Assembly: GCF_023805255.1 (NCBI RefSeq)
Contig: NZ_JAMSCK010000005.1
Span: 275,447-339,446 of the forward strand
Length of the DNA: 64,000 bases
Direction of reading: 5' to 3'
Origin: Gramella jeungdoensis
GTDB taxonomy: Bacteria; Bacteroidota; Bacteroidia; Flavobacteriales; Flavobacteriaceae
Positions 1 to 7,948 of the stretch are shown here, piece after piece. Each line of letters starts with the position of its first letter. Position 1 is the first letter of the stretch. The notes under the pieces are model-generated. The model had not been told where the DNA came from. It saw nothing but the letters and a program-made list of their open reading frames with translations, and did no database searches. The position numbers and the translations under genes are program-made.

Positions 1-576
1 GATCGCTCTACAGCGATGTCCATGCGTTACGATACAGAGGCTGAGGTAAGTAAACTGGAAAACGCGTATGTGAACTACGATATCAGGGATGAGCTTTATT
101 TTATCAGAGCACCTCAGGATGGATATATCAATAAAGCTTTAATTGGGGGTATAGGTGAAACTTTTAAGGAAGGAGAAAAACTTGTTAGCATTATGCCTGC
201 AAATTATGACCTGGCGGTGGAAACTTACGTAAAACCGCTTGACCTTCCGCTTTTACATGTTGGAGAGAAAGTAAGGGTAAGATTTGATGGATGGCCAGCG
301 ATCGTCTTTAGCGGCTGGCCCAATGTGTCCTACGGAACCTATGGTGCCGAGATTGTAGCCATCGAAAATTATATTAGTGAAAATGGTAAATACCGTGTTC
401 TGCTAGCCCCTGATCCAGACGGTCATCAGTGGCCGGAAGCACTTCGGGTAGGTTCCGGTGCCAATACCCTGGCCCTGCTTGAGGATGTTCCTATCTGGTA
501 TGAGATATGGCGTCACCTTAATGGCTTCCCTCCTAATTATTATTCGCCGGAGTCTGAAAATACAGGAAAGCAATGA
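1..576 (+). CDS. HlyD-family membrane fusion protein, C-terminal part (truncated by window edge)
   Basis: The reading frame is open from base 1, so the true start lies upstream. The visible ~190 residues have the barrel-sandwich/beta-barrel character of periplasmic adaptor proteins of HlyD-type export systems: 'FIRAPQDGYINKALIGGIGE' (lipoyl-like half) followed by 'VGEKVRVRFDGWPAIVFSGW' (beta-barrel). The stop overlaps the ATG of a TolC-like gene by 4 bp (ATGA), so the two are translationally coupled. The adaptor probably joins an inner-membrane transporter, out of view, to that outer-membrane channel. The substrate cannot be told from this fragment. Family call is fairly sure; exact subfamily is not. 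Confidence 0.8.
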   Translation, partial: DRSTAMSMRYDTEAEVSKLENAYVNYDIRDELYFIRAPQDGYINKALIGGIGETFKEGEKLVSIMPANYDLAVETYVKPLDLPLLHVGEKVRVRFDGWPAIVFSGWPNVSYGTYGAEIVAIENYISENGKYRVLLAPDPDGHQWPEALRVGSGANTLALLEDVPIWYEIWRHLNGFPPNYYSPESENTGKQ

Positions 577-1958
577 GAATACTAGGAATATCCATTTTAT
601 TCATTTTGTTGCCGCTGACAAATTTTGCACAGGAGTCTGATACCTTATACCTGGAATTTAAAGAATATCTGGATATGGTTAAGGCGAACCATCCGGTAGT
701 GAAGCAGGCCGGTTTACTGTTGGAAAGCGCAGATGCGAATCTTCAAAAAGCCAGGGGAGGCTTCGACCCTAAACTGGAAAGCAATTATGATCGCAAAGAA
801 TTTAAAGAGACGGAGTATTTTGATATCCTGAATGCAGGTTTCAAAATACCAACATGGTATGGAATTGAATTAAAAGCCAAGTATGAGAATAACTCAGGGG
901 AATTCCTGAATCCCCAAAACAAGGTGCCAAAAGATGGTCTCTTTGCAGCCGGAATTTCAATACCGGTTGGCCAGGGCCTTTTCATCAATGAGCGTATGGC
1001 TGCATTAAAACAGGCCAAAGTATTCAGGAAACAATCACAGGCCGAGCAGCAATTAATGCTCAATGAGATCCTATATGAAGCGGCGACAGCATACTTTGAA
1101 TGGCAAATGAGTTATCGGGAATTAAAATTATTCCAGGATTTCAGGAAAAATGCTGCATTCAGGTTCAAGGGAGTGAAAACCAGTTTTGAGGCAGGCGACA
1201 AACCAGCCATAGATACCGTGGAGGCCCAGATCAGTTTTCAGAACCGGAGGCTTGAATTAGAACAGGCGGAGCTGCAATATATCAAAGCCTCTTTAAAGCT
1301 TGGCACTTTTCTCTGGCAGGAAGACAACATTCCTTTAGAATTAGGTGAAAATCTATTCCCTACTCAGAAAACCCTTGAAAACAACCTGGATATTGTTCTG
1401 CAGAATGAAGAGCTCGAAACACATCCAAAGATAAGATCACTTAATTATAAACTTGAGGCTCTTGAATATGAAAAGAGACTGAAAGCTAATAAACTTTTGC
1501 CTACTCTGGACCTCGAATATAATTTCCTGACCGAAGATTACGAACAGCTGAACAGCCTGAATTATGACGAATATAAATTCGGATTAAAGTTCAGTCTTCC
1601 CTTATTTTTAAGGAAGGAGCGTGGCGATCTTCAGCTTAGCAGAATAAAACTGGAAAATGCCGGTTTTGACCTCTATTCTGGTAGACTAGAGTTACGCAAT
1701 AAGATCCAGTCTATACAGGAACAGCTGAAATCACTTGAAAACCAGAATAAAATGATGAATGATCTGGTGTCTTCATATCGCCGTATGTTAGAGGGGGAAG
1801 AACGAAAGCTAGAGCTTGGTGAAAGCAGCATCTTTTTGGTGAATTCAAGGGAGAACAGTCTTATCACTGCAAGACAAAAACAAATAAAACTTCAGAACAA
1901 ACTTATCCAGACCAGGATCGAGCTATTGAAGGTATTGGCCAGGCTCCAGGAAATTTAG
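573..1958 (+). CDS. TolC-family outer membrane efflux protein
   Basis: 461 residues, the usual length for TolC/OEP proteins. A signal peptide is visible (MRILGISILFILLPLTNFAQ). The remainder is mostly amphipathic and helix-forming, in two roughly similar halves, as in the two OEP repeats. Examples are the region around 'ANHPVVKQAGLLLESADANL' near residue 37 and 'THPKIRSLNYKLEALEYEKR' near residue 290. It would form the outer-membrane and periplasmic tunnel for the adaptor encoded immediately upstream, with which it overlaps by 4 bp. It is the last gene of that operon; a hairpin follows at 1981-2024. Cargo is unknown. Confidence 0.88.
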   Translation: MRILGISILFILLPLTNFAQESDTLYLEFKEYLDMVKANHPVVKQAGLLLESADANLQKARGGFDPKLESNYDRKEFKETEYFDILNAGFKIPTWYGIELKAKYENNSGEFLNPQNKVPKDGLFAAGISIPVGQGLFINERMAALKQAKVFRKQSQAEQQLMLNEILYEAATAYFEWQMSYRELKLFQDFRKNAAFRFKGVKTSFEAGDKPAIDTVEAQISFQNRRLELEQAELQYIKASLKLGTFLWQEDNIPLELGENLFPTQKTLENNLDIVLQNEELETHPKIRSLNYKLEALEYEKRLKANKLLPTLDLEYNFLTEDYEQLNSLNYDEYKFGLKFSLPLFLRKERGDLQLSRIKLENAGFDLYSGRLELRNKIQSIQEQLKSLENQNKMMNDLVSSYRRMLEGEERKLELGESSIFLVNSRENSLITARQKQIKLQNKLIQTRIELLKVLARLQEI

Positions 1959-2269
1959 ATTGCTATAGAATAGAAAGGAACAAAGGGAACAAAAATGAAT
2001 ATTTCACATTAACTGTTCCCTTTGAGTGTCATACTCTTTATCTGGCATTATCCAGACAATCCACAGGTCTCATCTCAGCCCAACTTAATGTAGCACCCTG
2101 AATGACTGTTTTAAAGATACTAAAATTTGGCTCAACAATTCAAATTTAGAATTACTTTAACTCATCAAAATGAAATTAAAAAAACTGTTAGGCGGAAACC
2201 TAAAACCATTTTTGATGCTATGCTTACAAAGCTTATTTTAGAAGAATTGAAATAATAAAATCGAATATC
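1959..2269. other. Intergenic stretch after the export operon
   Basis: 311 bp without a convincing gene. It holds the 11-bp inverted repeat at 1981-2024 near its left end. The rest is AT-rich sequence with no ORF that looks coding. No clear TAnnTTTG promoter was found directly ahead of the DUF1080 gene. Confidence 0.6.
1981..2024 (+). terminator. Inverted repeat, possible terminator of the HlyD/TolC operon
   Basis: Arms CAAAGGGAACA (1981-1991) and TGTTCCCTTTG (2014-2024) pair perfectly over 11 bp around a 22-nt loop, starting 22 bp after the tolC-like stop codon. No T-run follows the second arm, so a rho-independent terminator is only one reading. An mRNA 3'-end stabiliser is another. Confidence 0.5.
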
Positions 2270-3055
2270 ATGAAAAGCCCGCTTTTGTGCCTTATTACAG
2301 GCTTACTTTTAGTATCTACAGCCACGATGGCTCAAAAAGACTATCCTACCACCCCACCCGAAAAATCTCCCATGCCAATGAAACCGGAAATGACCGAGAT
2401 ATGGGAGCCACAGGTAGAGGTGATAAAGCCAGGTGATAAGCCTGGTGAGGCTCCTTCAGATGCTATCGTCCTTTTTGACGGAAAAGATCTTGACCACTGG
2501 GTAAGTCAGAAAGACACTACCCAACCATCACCGTGGAAGATAAAAGACGGATATTTTGAAGTAATACCGGGAACCGGAGGGATACAAACAAAGATGGAAT
2601 TTGGGGATGTACAAATGCACATAGAATGGAGCGCCCCAGATGAGATTGAGAATTCTGGCCAGGGCCGGGGAAATAGCGGACTTTTCTTCCAGAATCGTTA
2701 TGAACTTCAGATTTTGGATTCATATAATAATCGCACGTACTCTAACGGGCAGGCGGCCAGTATCTATAAAGATCAACCGCCGCTAGTGAATGCCATGCGC
2801 TCTCCAGACAGATGGAATACCTATGACGTAATCTATACGGCTCCCCGATTTAAAAAGAATGGAGACCTGGACACTCCAGCCAGGATTACAGTGCTGCATA
2901 ACGGCGTGGTTGTACAAAACAATGCTACAATTCATGGGCTTACCTTATATATTGGATTGCATAACTACCCAGAAGCTCATGGCAAGGATGTAATTGCTCT
3001 TCAGGATCATGGTACTCCGGTTCAATTCAGGAATATCTGGGTTAGAAAGCTTTAG
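2270..3055 (+). CDS. Secreted DUF1080 (3-keto-disaccharide hydrolase-like) protein
   Basis: 261 residues with an N-terminal signal peptide ending near 'STATMAQ'. After a Pro-rich linker (residues ~25-60), the DUF1080 concanavalin-like fold begins at 'DAIVLFDGKDLDHWVSQKD' and ends at 'PVQFRNIWVRKL', the family's typical C-terminal 'FRNIWVR' signature. The central 'GNSGLFFQNRYELQILDSY' is also characteristic. DUF1080 proteins bind or process glycans; some members hydrolyse 3-keto-glycosides. It stands alone, with a hairpin terminator downstream at 3125-3156, so its substrate cannot be guessed from neighbours. Periplasmic or extracellular location is inferred from the signal. Confidence 0.85.
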   Translation: MKSPLLCLITGLLLVSTATMAQKDYPTTPPEKSPMPMKPEMTEIWEPQVEVIKPGDKPGEAPSDAIVLFDGKDLDHWVSQKDTTQPSPWKIKDGYFEVIPGTGGIQTKMEFGDVQMHIEWSAPDEIENSGQGRGNSGLFFQNRYELQILDSYNNRTYSNGQAASIYKDQPPLVNAMRSPDRWNTYDVIYTAPRFKKNGDLDTPARITVLHNGVVVQNNATIHGLTLYIGLHNYPEAHGKDVIALQDHGTPVQFRNIWVRKL

Positions 3056-3497
3056 TTTGCCCTTTTTATAAAAACCCGGTTCTTGTAAATTCAAGGGAAC
3101 AATATATTTAGGAAATTGAAGAATCAAAAAGCCACTAAAATGTGGGGCTTTTTGTGACTAATTCCTTAATTAATATTTTCTTCTATAAGTCCCTGAAAAC
3201 ATTTGATTAGAACACTTTCCTCATTCATACCAGCCTTTTATTTATAATTTCTAAAATCCTTTATACCAGATTTACTCATTTAATAAATCGGTAAAGAGTG
3301 GTACCAATGGTTTTTTTCACAAAAAAAGAAGAAGGCAGAATGTTGCAGAATTCTTTTTTAACTATCGACAAAAAGCAATCACCGGTTAATGTGGAAATGC
3401 ATTATTTTTCTTAACTTTAGTACTCACTCTTCCCTACCAGGTGTAATTCCCCTAAATCTTACTACATTTCATTGTTTTACACTTAAAACCAATCAGT
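3056..3497. other. Intergenic stretch, 442 bp
   Basis: It contains the terminator of the DUF1080 gene (3125-3156). The rest is AT-rich, with no credible ORF or RNA gene. Near the right end, 43 bp before the next ATG, is AATTCCCCTAA (3445-3455). The same 11-mer occurs upstream of the lipoprotein gene at the other end of the window. Confidence 0.55.
3125..3156 (+). terminator. Hairpin terminator after DUF1080 gene
   Basis: CAAAAAGCCAC pairs with GTGGGGCTTTTTG across a short AT loop, giving the common 'gene-end' AAAGCC/GGCTTTTT form of this genome. The symmetrical A and T runs would let it work in either direction. Confidence 0.7.
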
Positions 3498-3989
3498 ATG
3501 AAAACGCTAATATTTATACTCGGTATTATTTTTACATCGCAGCTTTTTGCCCAACAAACTGAATCAACGCTAAGGTATAAAGATACTTTTGTAAGGGTGT
3601 TTGATGCTAACGGGAAGAAAATTGCAAAAGGTAAGATCGTAAATATCAGCGATAATACATTGAGCTTAAAACGTGGGAAAGGATATTCAGAAATCCCAAT
3701 GGATAAAATTAATCATATCAAGACAAACCATTCTGCAGCCACAAGTGTGCTAGTCCCAGCCCTGGCAGGTGTTATCATTGGAGGAATTATAGGAGCACAG
3801 GATGCCGACCCTGATGCCTTGTTTTACCCAACAACCGAAGCAGAAGCCGCTGCAATGGGAGCATTATTGGGTGGTGCCGCCGGAGCGGGCATAGGAGGCT
3901 TGAGTTTATTATTCAGAAAAGGAAATGTTTATCATATCCAGGGAAGCCAGGAGGCCTGGAAATATTTCCGGGAGTCGATGGCATTATAG
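3498..3989 (+). CDS. Secreted protein of unknown function with glycine-zipper segments
   Basis: 163 residues. A signal peptide (MKTLIFILGIIFTSQLFAQ) is followed by a small beta-rich domain (~25-80) containing 'GKKIAKGKIVNISDNTLSLK', which resembles short SH3/Sm-like barrels. Two Gly/Ala-rich hydrophobic stretches follow (~88-102 and ~118-140; 'LAGVIIGGIIGAQ', 'GALLGGAAGAGIGGLSLLF'), of the kind that form glycine zippers in membranes. I do not recognise a named family. The layout, a signal, a beta domain and paired glycine-rich membrane hairpins, suggests an envelope protein. It is monocistronic. Confidence 0.7.
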   Translation: MKTLIFILGIIFTSQLFAQQTESTLRYKDTFVRVFDANGKKIAKGKIVNISDNTLSLKRGKGYSEIPMDKINHIKTNHSAATSVLVPALAGVIIGGIIGAQDADPDALFYPTTEAEAAAMGALLGGAAGAGIGGLSLLFRKGNVYHIQGSQEAWKYFRESMAL

Positions 3990-4076
3990 GCCTTAAGGAA
4001 AGATTTGACATCATTCTTAATAATTAATACTATTTTATCTAGATTTTACTTAACGGCTTTGCCTGAATCTTCATCT

Positions 4077-4760
4077 TCAAAATTCAAGCTCATCTTTAAG
4101 GGAAATATATTTTAAAAGTCCGCCTAAGGCCATTAGATAAAAGATTCGGTCTATCACGAAAATTTCTATGAACTGCAAATGATAGGCGGCAAAGGCAGCG
4201 AGATCTGTTAAAATAAAACCACAGGCCATCAAAAAAAAGGCTGTAGATTTAAAGGAACCATTATCACTTAAATAAATAGCTCCTAACAATAACATGATAA
4301 TAGCATTGATTCCCTGAAAATAGAAAAGAGCAGAAACCAAAGAGTCATTTAATTCTTTATGAAAAGTTTCTGCAACCATATACAGAAGAAAGAGATTTAT
4401 TATAAAAACAAAGGATAGAATGATAATCTGAAAAGTGGAAAAGTCATATTTCTTGATCGACTTTTTAGCTTCAATCCCTATTAACAAATATGCTAATCCA
4501 CGAAATAAAAATTGGAAGATCTTAAACTCTGTAATTTCGTAATTTAATAGGGCTAAATCACTAAAAATCAATAAAGAAAAGATTAATATAAAGAAGATAT
4601 TTCTATATACTCTAAGGAAAAGGGCAGCTACCGCGAATAGGATAGTCCCAAATAGCCTGACCCAACGGGTATCTATGATGCTCAGTTCAGCAAAAACAAA
4701 AAAATTGGCTACGGCAAGGATAGTAATTGCTAAAAAAATAAAAATATCCAGAAGCCGCAT
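4077..4760 (-). CDS. YhhN-like multipass membrane protein
   Basis: About 227 residues with roughly eight hydrophobic segments, resembling YhhN/TMEM86 proteins; some eukaryotic members are lysoplasmalogenases. The ORF can be extended two codons to a TTG at 4766, but the ATG at 4760 (MRLLDIFIF) is the better start. The C-terminal 'FLMACGFILTDLAAFAAYH' and 'DRIFYLMALGGLLKYIS' carry the D-x-x-A pattern near the end of the family. A second protein of similar length and layout lies at 34443-35141. Function in bacteria is not established; the YhhN assignment rests on pattern and is moderate. Confidence 0.65.
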   Translation of the reverse strand: MRLLDIFIFLAITILAVANFFVFAELSIIDTRWVRLFGTILFAVAALFLRVYRNIFFILIFSLLIFSDLALLNYEITEFKIFQFLFRGLAYLLIGIEAKKSIKKYDFSTFQIIILSFVFIINLFLLYMVAETFHKELNDSLVSALFYFQGINAIIMLLLGAIYLSDNGSFKSTAFFLMACGFILTDLAAFAAYHLQFIEIFVIDRIFYLMALGGLLKYISLKDELEF

Positions 4761-4939
4761 AAACAATGATACTAATATTGTTAATTAATTCAAAAACTAT
4801 CTGATTTTTTTATAATTAATTGAAGTAGGGATTAATATTAAATCATTTGAGTACCAACCTGTTGAAAGAAAAATAAGTAACTCAAAAATAAATGGCATAA
4901 ATCTTTTTGGTATGCGAGGTACATAGATAATCCAAAAAC

Positions 4940-4974
4940 AAAGCCCCGTCATCATTGCGATAACGGGGCTTTTT
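4940..4974 (-). terminator. Terminator of tRNA-Ser
   Basis: AGCCCCGT and ACGGGGCT form an 8-bp GC-rich stem beginning a few bases past the tRNA 3' end on the minus strand. T-rich sequence (CTTTGTTTTT) follows on the minus strand, and a T5 run flanks the other side, so it may act in both directions. Confidence 0.75.
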
Positions 4975-4975
4975 G

Positions 4976-5060
4976 CGGAGGAAGAGGGATTCGAACCCCC
5001 GGAGGTGTGACCCTCAACAGTTTTCAAGACTGCCGCATTCGACCACTCTGCCATTCCTCC
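4976..5060 (-). tRNA. tRNA-Ser (anticodon TGA)
   Basis: 85 nt. On the minus strand it starts GGAGGAATGGCAGAGTGG and its 3' end reads TTCCTCC plus discriminator G, closing a 7-bp acceptor stem. The D arm, the anticodon loop CTTGAAA with anticodon TGA (UGA, reading UCA), a long variable arm as expected for serine tRNA, and the T arm GGGGTTCGAATCCC are all visible. CCA is not encoded. Confidence 0.97.
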
Positions 5061-5243
5061 AGTAAGTCGCAGAACACTTATGCCGTTCCTGCTTAGCGGA
5101 TGCAAATATAATAAGCTTTTCTAATTTACAACAACTAAACCCTAAACTTTTTTACCTCTTTTTCTTAGCACCTTCTATATCAGCTTTTTTGATATTTTTA
5201 TCATTCCAAATTTATTCTGACAATAAACCCAGATCTACATCTC

Positions 5244-5951
5244 ATGATAAAATTCCTGCTTTCCTGCACCTGCTTTCTTTTAATTTTCCTTTCTTTAAAC
5301 GCTCAGCAACCAGATTTTCAAAAATTAATGGAACAAGACTGGGCCCAACTAAAATACTATCAGAAAGAAAACCAGGAGATTCTGAAAAGTTTCAATTGTC
5401 CCGATGTAGTCTTTATTGGCAATTCAATTACCGAAGGATGGGCCAAGATGCATCCGGATTTTTTCCATAATAATAACTATCTGGGAAGAGGTATTGGCGG
5501 ACAAACCACTCCGCAAATGCTTATTCGCTTCACTCCCGACGTGCTGGACCTGAATCCCAAAGCGGTGGTGATCCTGGCGGGCACAAACGACATTGCCGGG
5601 AATACCGGTTTTTCTTCAGTCAAAATGGTCACCGATAATATCAAAGCCATGGCTCTGCTTGCTGAGCAGAAAAAAATAAAAGTGATCCTGTGTTCTGTAC
5701 TTCCGGTGTGTGAATACCCCTGGAGACCAGAGATTGAACCGGTTATAAAAGTGGATACACTCAATTCCTGGATAGAGAATTTTGCCGAAAAACATGGCTT
5801 TATCTATGTAGACTTCTTCAGCCCAATGGCGAATTATAAGTTTGGCCTGGATAAAGACTATTCAGAAGATGGGGTTCATCCTAATGAAAAAGGCTATGAG
5901 GTAATGGAGCCTCTGGTACAGGCAGCCATAGAAAAAGCTCTGGCCGATTAA
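5244..5951 (+). CDS. SGNH/GDSL-type esterase or acetylhydrolase, secreted
   Basis: 235 residues with a signal peptide ending at 'FLSLNAQ'. All SGNH blocks are present: 'FIGNSITEGW' with the catalytic Ser near residue 60, 'GRGIGGQTTPQML' (Gly block), 'ILAGTNDIAG' (Asn block) and 'EDGVHPNEKGYEVM' with the Asp-x-x-His pair near the C terminus. Close relatives hydrolyse acyl or acetyl esters on lipids or sugars, as in platelet-activating-factor acetylhydrolase-like and rhamnogalacturonan acetylesterase-like enzymes. The substrate is open here. It precedes an M28 peptidase lipoprotein on the same strand, with a ~95-bp gap. Confidence 0.88.
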   Translation: MIKFLLSCTCFLLIFLSLNAQQPDFQKLMEQDWAQLKYYQKENQEILKSFNCPDVVFIGNSITEGWAKMHPDFFHNNNYLGRGIGGQTTPQMLIRFTPDVLDLNPKAVVILAGTNDIAGNTGFSSVKMVTDNIKAMALLAEQKKIKVILCSVLPVCEYPWRPEIEPVIKVDTLNSWIENFAEKHGFIYVDFFSPMANYKFGLDKDYSEDGVHPNEKGYEVMEPLVQAAIEKALAD

Positions 5952-6046
5952 ATACATTTTTATAGGATTTTTAAGCGTTGAGTTCCTGCTTTTTTAGCTT
6001 AAATCTGCTATATTGCCCGGCATTATCTTTAAAATTTAAACTTAAA

Positions 6047-7069
6047 ATGAAAAAAATACTGGTATTGGCCATCCCGGCCATCCTTACTGCATGTAGTGCA
6101 CAGAATAAAAAGGTAGAGAATGCCGATCCTATGGATTATGCAAATACCATCACTGCAGCTGAACTAAAAGAACATTTGTACACTTTTGCGAGTGATGAAT
6201 TTGAAGGTCGCGAAACAGGAGAACCGGGACAGAAAAAAGCCGCTGAATATCTTAAAAAGGAATATAAGGAACTTGAGCTTGTCTCCCCAATTGGAGGTGA
6301 CGACTATTTCCAGGAAGTTCCAACGAGCTACTTTAAACGAGGAAATGTAAAGCCTACCGAAAATGTGGTGGCTTACCTAAAAGGTTCTGAAAAACCTGAA
6401 GAGGTGCTTGTAATCTCTTCTCATTATGACCATGTAGGGATAGACGATAACGGAAATATCTATAACGGTGCCGATGATGATGGTTCGGGAACAGTGGGGA
6501 TCCTTGAGATAGCAGAAGCTTTTGTGGAAGCAAGTAAGGATGGCTATACTCCAAAGAGATCCATCCTTTTCCTTAACGTTACCGGAGAGGAAAAAGGCCT
6601 TGTAGGTTCAAAGTTCTATACAGACGAGCCTATCTTCCCTCTAGAAAATACTGTTGCCAACCTGAACATCGATATGATAGGCCGTATTGACCCTCAGCAT
6701 GCAGGAAATGATAATTATGTTTACCTTATTGGAAGCGATAAACTAAGTACAGACCTTCACCAGTTAAGTGAAGCTGTGAATGCGAGATATATTAATCTTG
6801 ATCTGGATTACACTTACAACGACGAAAACGATCCAAATCGTTTTTATTACCGAAGTGACCACTATAATTTTGCCAAAAACAATATCCCGATCATCTTCTA
6901 TTTCAATGGTACTCATGCCGATTACCATAAACCTACCGACACACCAGATAAGATTGAATATGATGTTTTAGCCAAAAGAGCTAAACTGGTTTTTCTAACC
7001 GCATGGGAGATCGCGAACCGAGATGCCCGACTGGTGGTAGATAAGGCAGCCGATACTACTGGAAAATAA
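6047..7069 (+). CDS. M28-family zinc aminopeptidase, lipoprotein
   Basis: 340 residues from the chosen ATG. The frame is open 23 codons further up, but only this start gives a clean lipoprotein signal with lipobox LTAC (Cys16). The five metal ligands of M28 are present: His126 (SSHYDHVG), Asp144 (GADDDGSG), Glu181/Glu182 (TGEEKG: general base and ligand), Asp209 (NIDMIGR) and a late His (GTHADYH). A protease-associated-type insert is absent, so this is the short form. It probably sits in the envelope and removes N-terminal residues from peptides taken up as nutrients. A terminator follows at 7096-7120. Confidence 0.9.
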   Translation: MKKILVLAIPAILTACSAQNKKVENADPMDYANTITAAELKEHLYTFASDEFEGRETGEPGQKKAAEYLKKEYKELELVSPIGGDDYFQEVPTSYFKRGNVKPTENVVAYLKGSEKPEEVLVISSHYDHVGIDDNGNIYNGADDDGSGTVGILEIAEAFVEASKDGYTPKRSILFLNVTGEEKGLVGSKFYTDEPIFPLENTVANLNIDMIGRIDPQHAGNDNYVYLIGSDKLSTDLHQLSEAVNARYINLDLDYTYNDENDPNRFYYRSDHYNFAKNNIPIIFYFNGTHADYHKPTDTPDKIEYDVLAKRAKLVFLTAWEIANRDARLVVDKAADTTGK

Positions 7070-7095
7070 ATAGAATTTTTATACTAAATAAAATT

Positions 7096-7120
7096 GGCCT
7101 CGTTTTGCGGGGCTTTTTTT
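7096..7120 (+). terminator. Terminator after M28 peptidase gene
   Basis: GGCCTCG, a TTTT loop and CGGGGC (one T:G pair) are followed by TTTTTTT. Confidence 0.75.
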
Positions 7121-7171
7121 ATTAATTGATAATGAACAATTATCCAACAATCCAAGGATCCAGCAATCCAA

Positions 7172-7813
7172 TTAATTCTTGTCTTCAAGCAAAGGTACAA
7201 ACCTGAATGCACCAAATTCCTTTTTATCAAATTCCTTGGGAGATTTTCTGATGAATAAATTCATGGTTTGAACATCGGTCCCCACCGGGATCACCATCCT
7301 GCCCCCTACTTTTAGTTGCCCAAGCAGGTCTTTCGGAACCTCCGGAGCACCGGCGGTAACTATTATCTTATCAAAAGGAGCATAATCAGGAAGGCCTTTA
7401 TACCCATCTCCAAAACTAAGATACTTGGGCCTGTAGCCTATTTTTGATAGAAAACTCTTGGTCTTTTTATATAACTCTCGTTGGCGCTCTATACTGTATA
7501 CCTTTGCGCCGAGTTCACATAGTACTGCGGTTTGATATCCACTACCCGTCCCTATTTCCAGTACTTTATCACCTTTCTTCACCTCAAGAAGTTCGGTCTG
7601 GAATGCAACAGTATATGGCTGAGAAATGGTTTGATCAGCAGCGATGGGAAATGCTTTATCCTGGTAGGCATGATCTTCAAAACTACTATCCATAAACAGA
7701 TGACGCGGGATCTTTCCAATGGCCGCGAGCACCTTTTCATCGGCAATCCCCTTCTTTTTTACGGTCTTTACCAATTGCTGTCTCTTGCCCTGATGTCTGT
7801 AGGTATCTTTCAA
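7172..7813 (-). CDS. pcm: Protein-L-isoaspartate O-methyltransferase
   Basis: 213 residues, the normal Pcm length. It repairs isoaspartyl residues in aged proteins by methylating them with S-adenosylmethionine. Seen here: 'ISQPYTVAFQTELLEV' (family signature near residue 65), the SAM-binding glycine loop 'VLEIGTGSGYQTAVL' (~85-99), 'GDGYKGLP' and 'IIVTAGAPEVPKDLLGQL'. Translation starts at a TTG (MKDTYRHQGKR), which is where related flavobacterial proteins begin; no ATG exists nearby. It is convergent with the upstream M28 gene and stands alone. Confidence 0.95.
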   Translation of the reverse strand: MKDTYRHQGKRQQLVKTVKKKGIADEKVLAAIGKIPRHLFMDSSFEDHAYQDKAFPIAADQTISQPYTVAFQTELLEVKKGDKVLEIGTGSGYQTAVLCELGAKVYSIERQRELYKKTKSFLSKIGYRPKYLSFGDGYKGLPDYAPFDKIIVTAGAPEVPKDLLGQLKVGGRMVIPVGTDVQTMNLFIRKSPKEFDKKEFGAFRFVPLLEDKN

Positions 7814-7924
7814 CTCGGTTATGCTTTAATCAGGCTATAAAATTAGGCAAAGAAGCTGATTTATCCCAAGCAATTAGCCGCCGGGATTTGGCCTTATTTT
7901 ATAAAGTATTTAATATCAAAATGC

Positions 7925-7932
7925 TATTTTTG
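7925..7932 (+). promoter_or_regulatory. TAnnTTTG promoter element for Gfo/Idh gene
   Basis: TATTTTTG matches the Bacteroidota -7 consensus TAnnTTTG. The gene's ATG at 7949 lies 16 bases after its last G, giving a leader of ~10 nt. No good -33 TTG was found at the usual distance. Confidence 0.5.
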
Positions 7933-7948
7933 TGAAAAATGCAAAAAT

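Noticed and set aside
4797..5105. Minus-strand 102-codon reading frame
   Set aside because: It runs straight through the tRNA-Ser gene and its terminator, so it is not a gene.
5978..6046. Longer N terminus of the M28 peptidase
   Set aside because: The extra 23 residues would bury the lipoprotein signal. The ATG at 6047 gives a proper lipobox.
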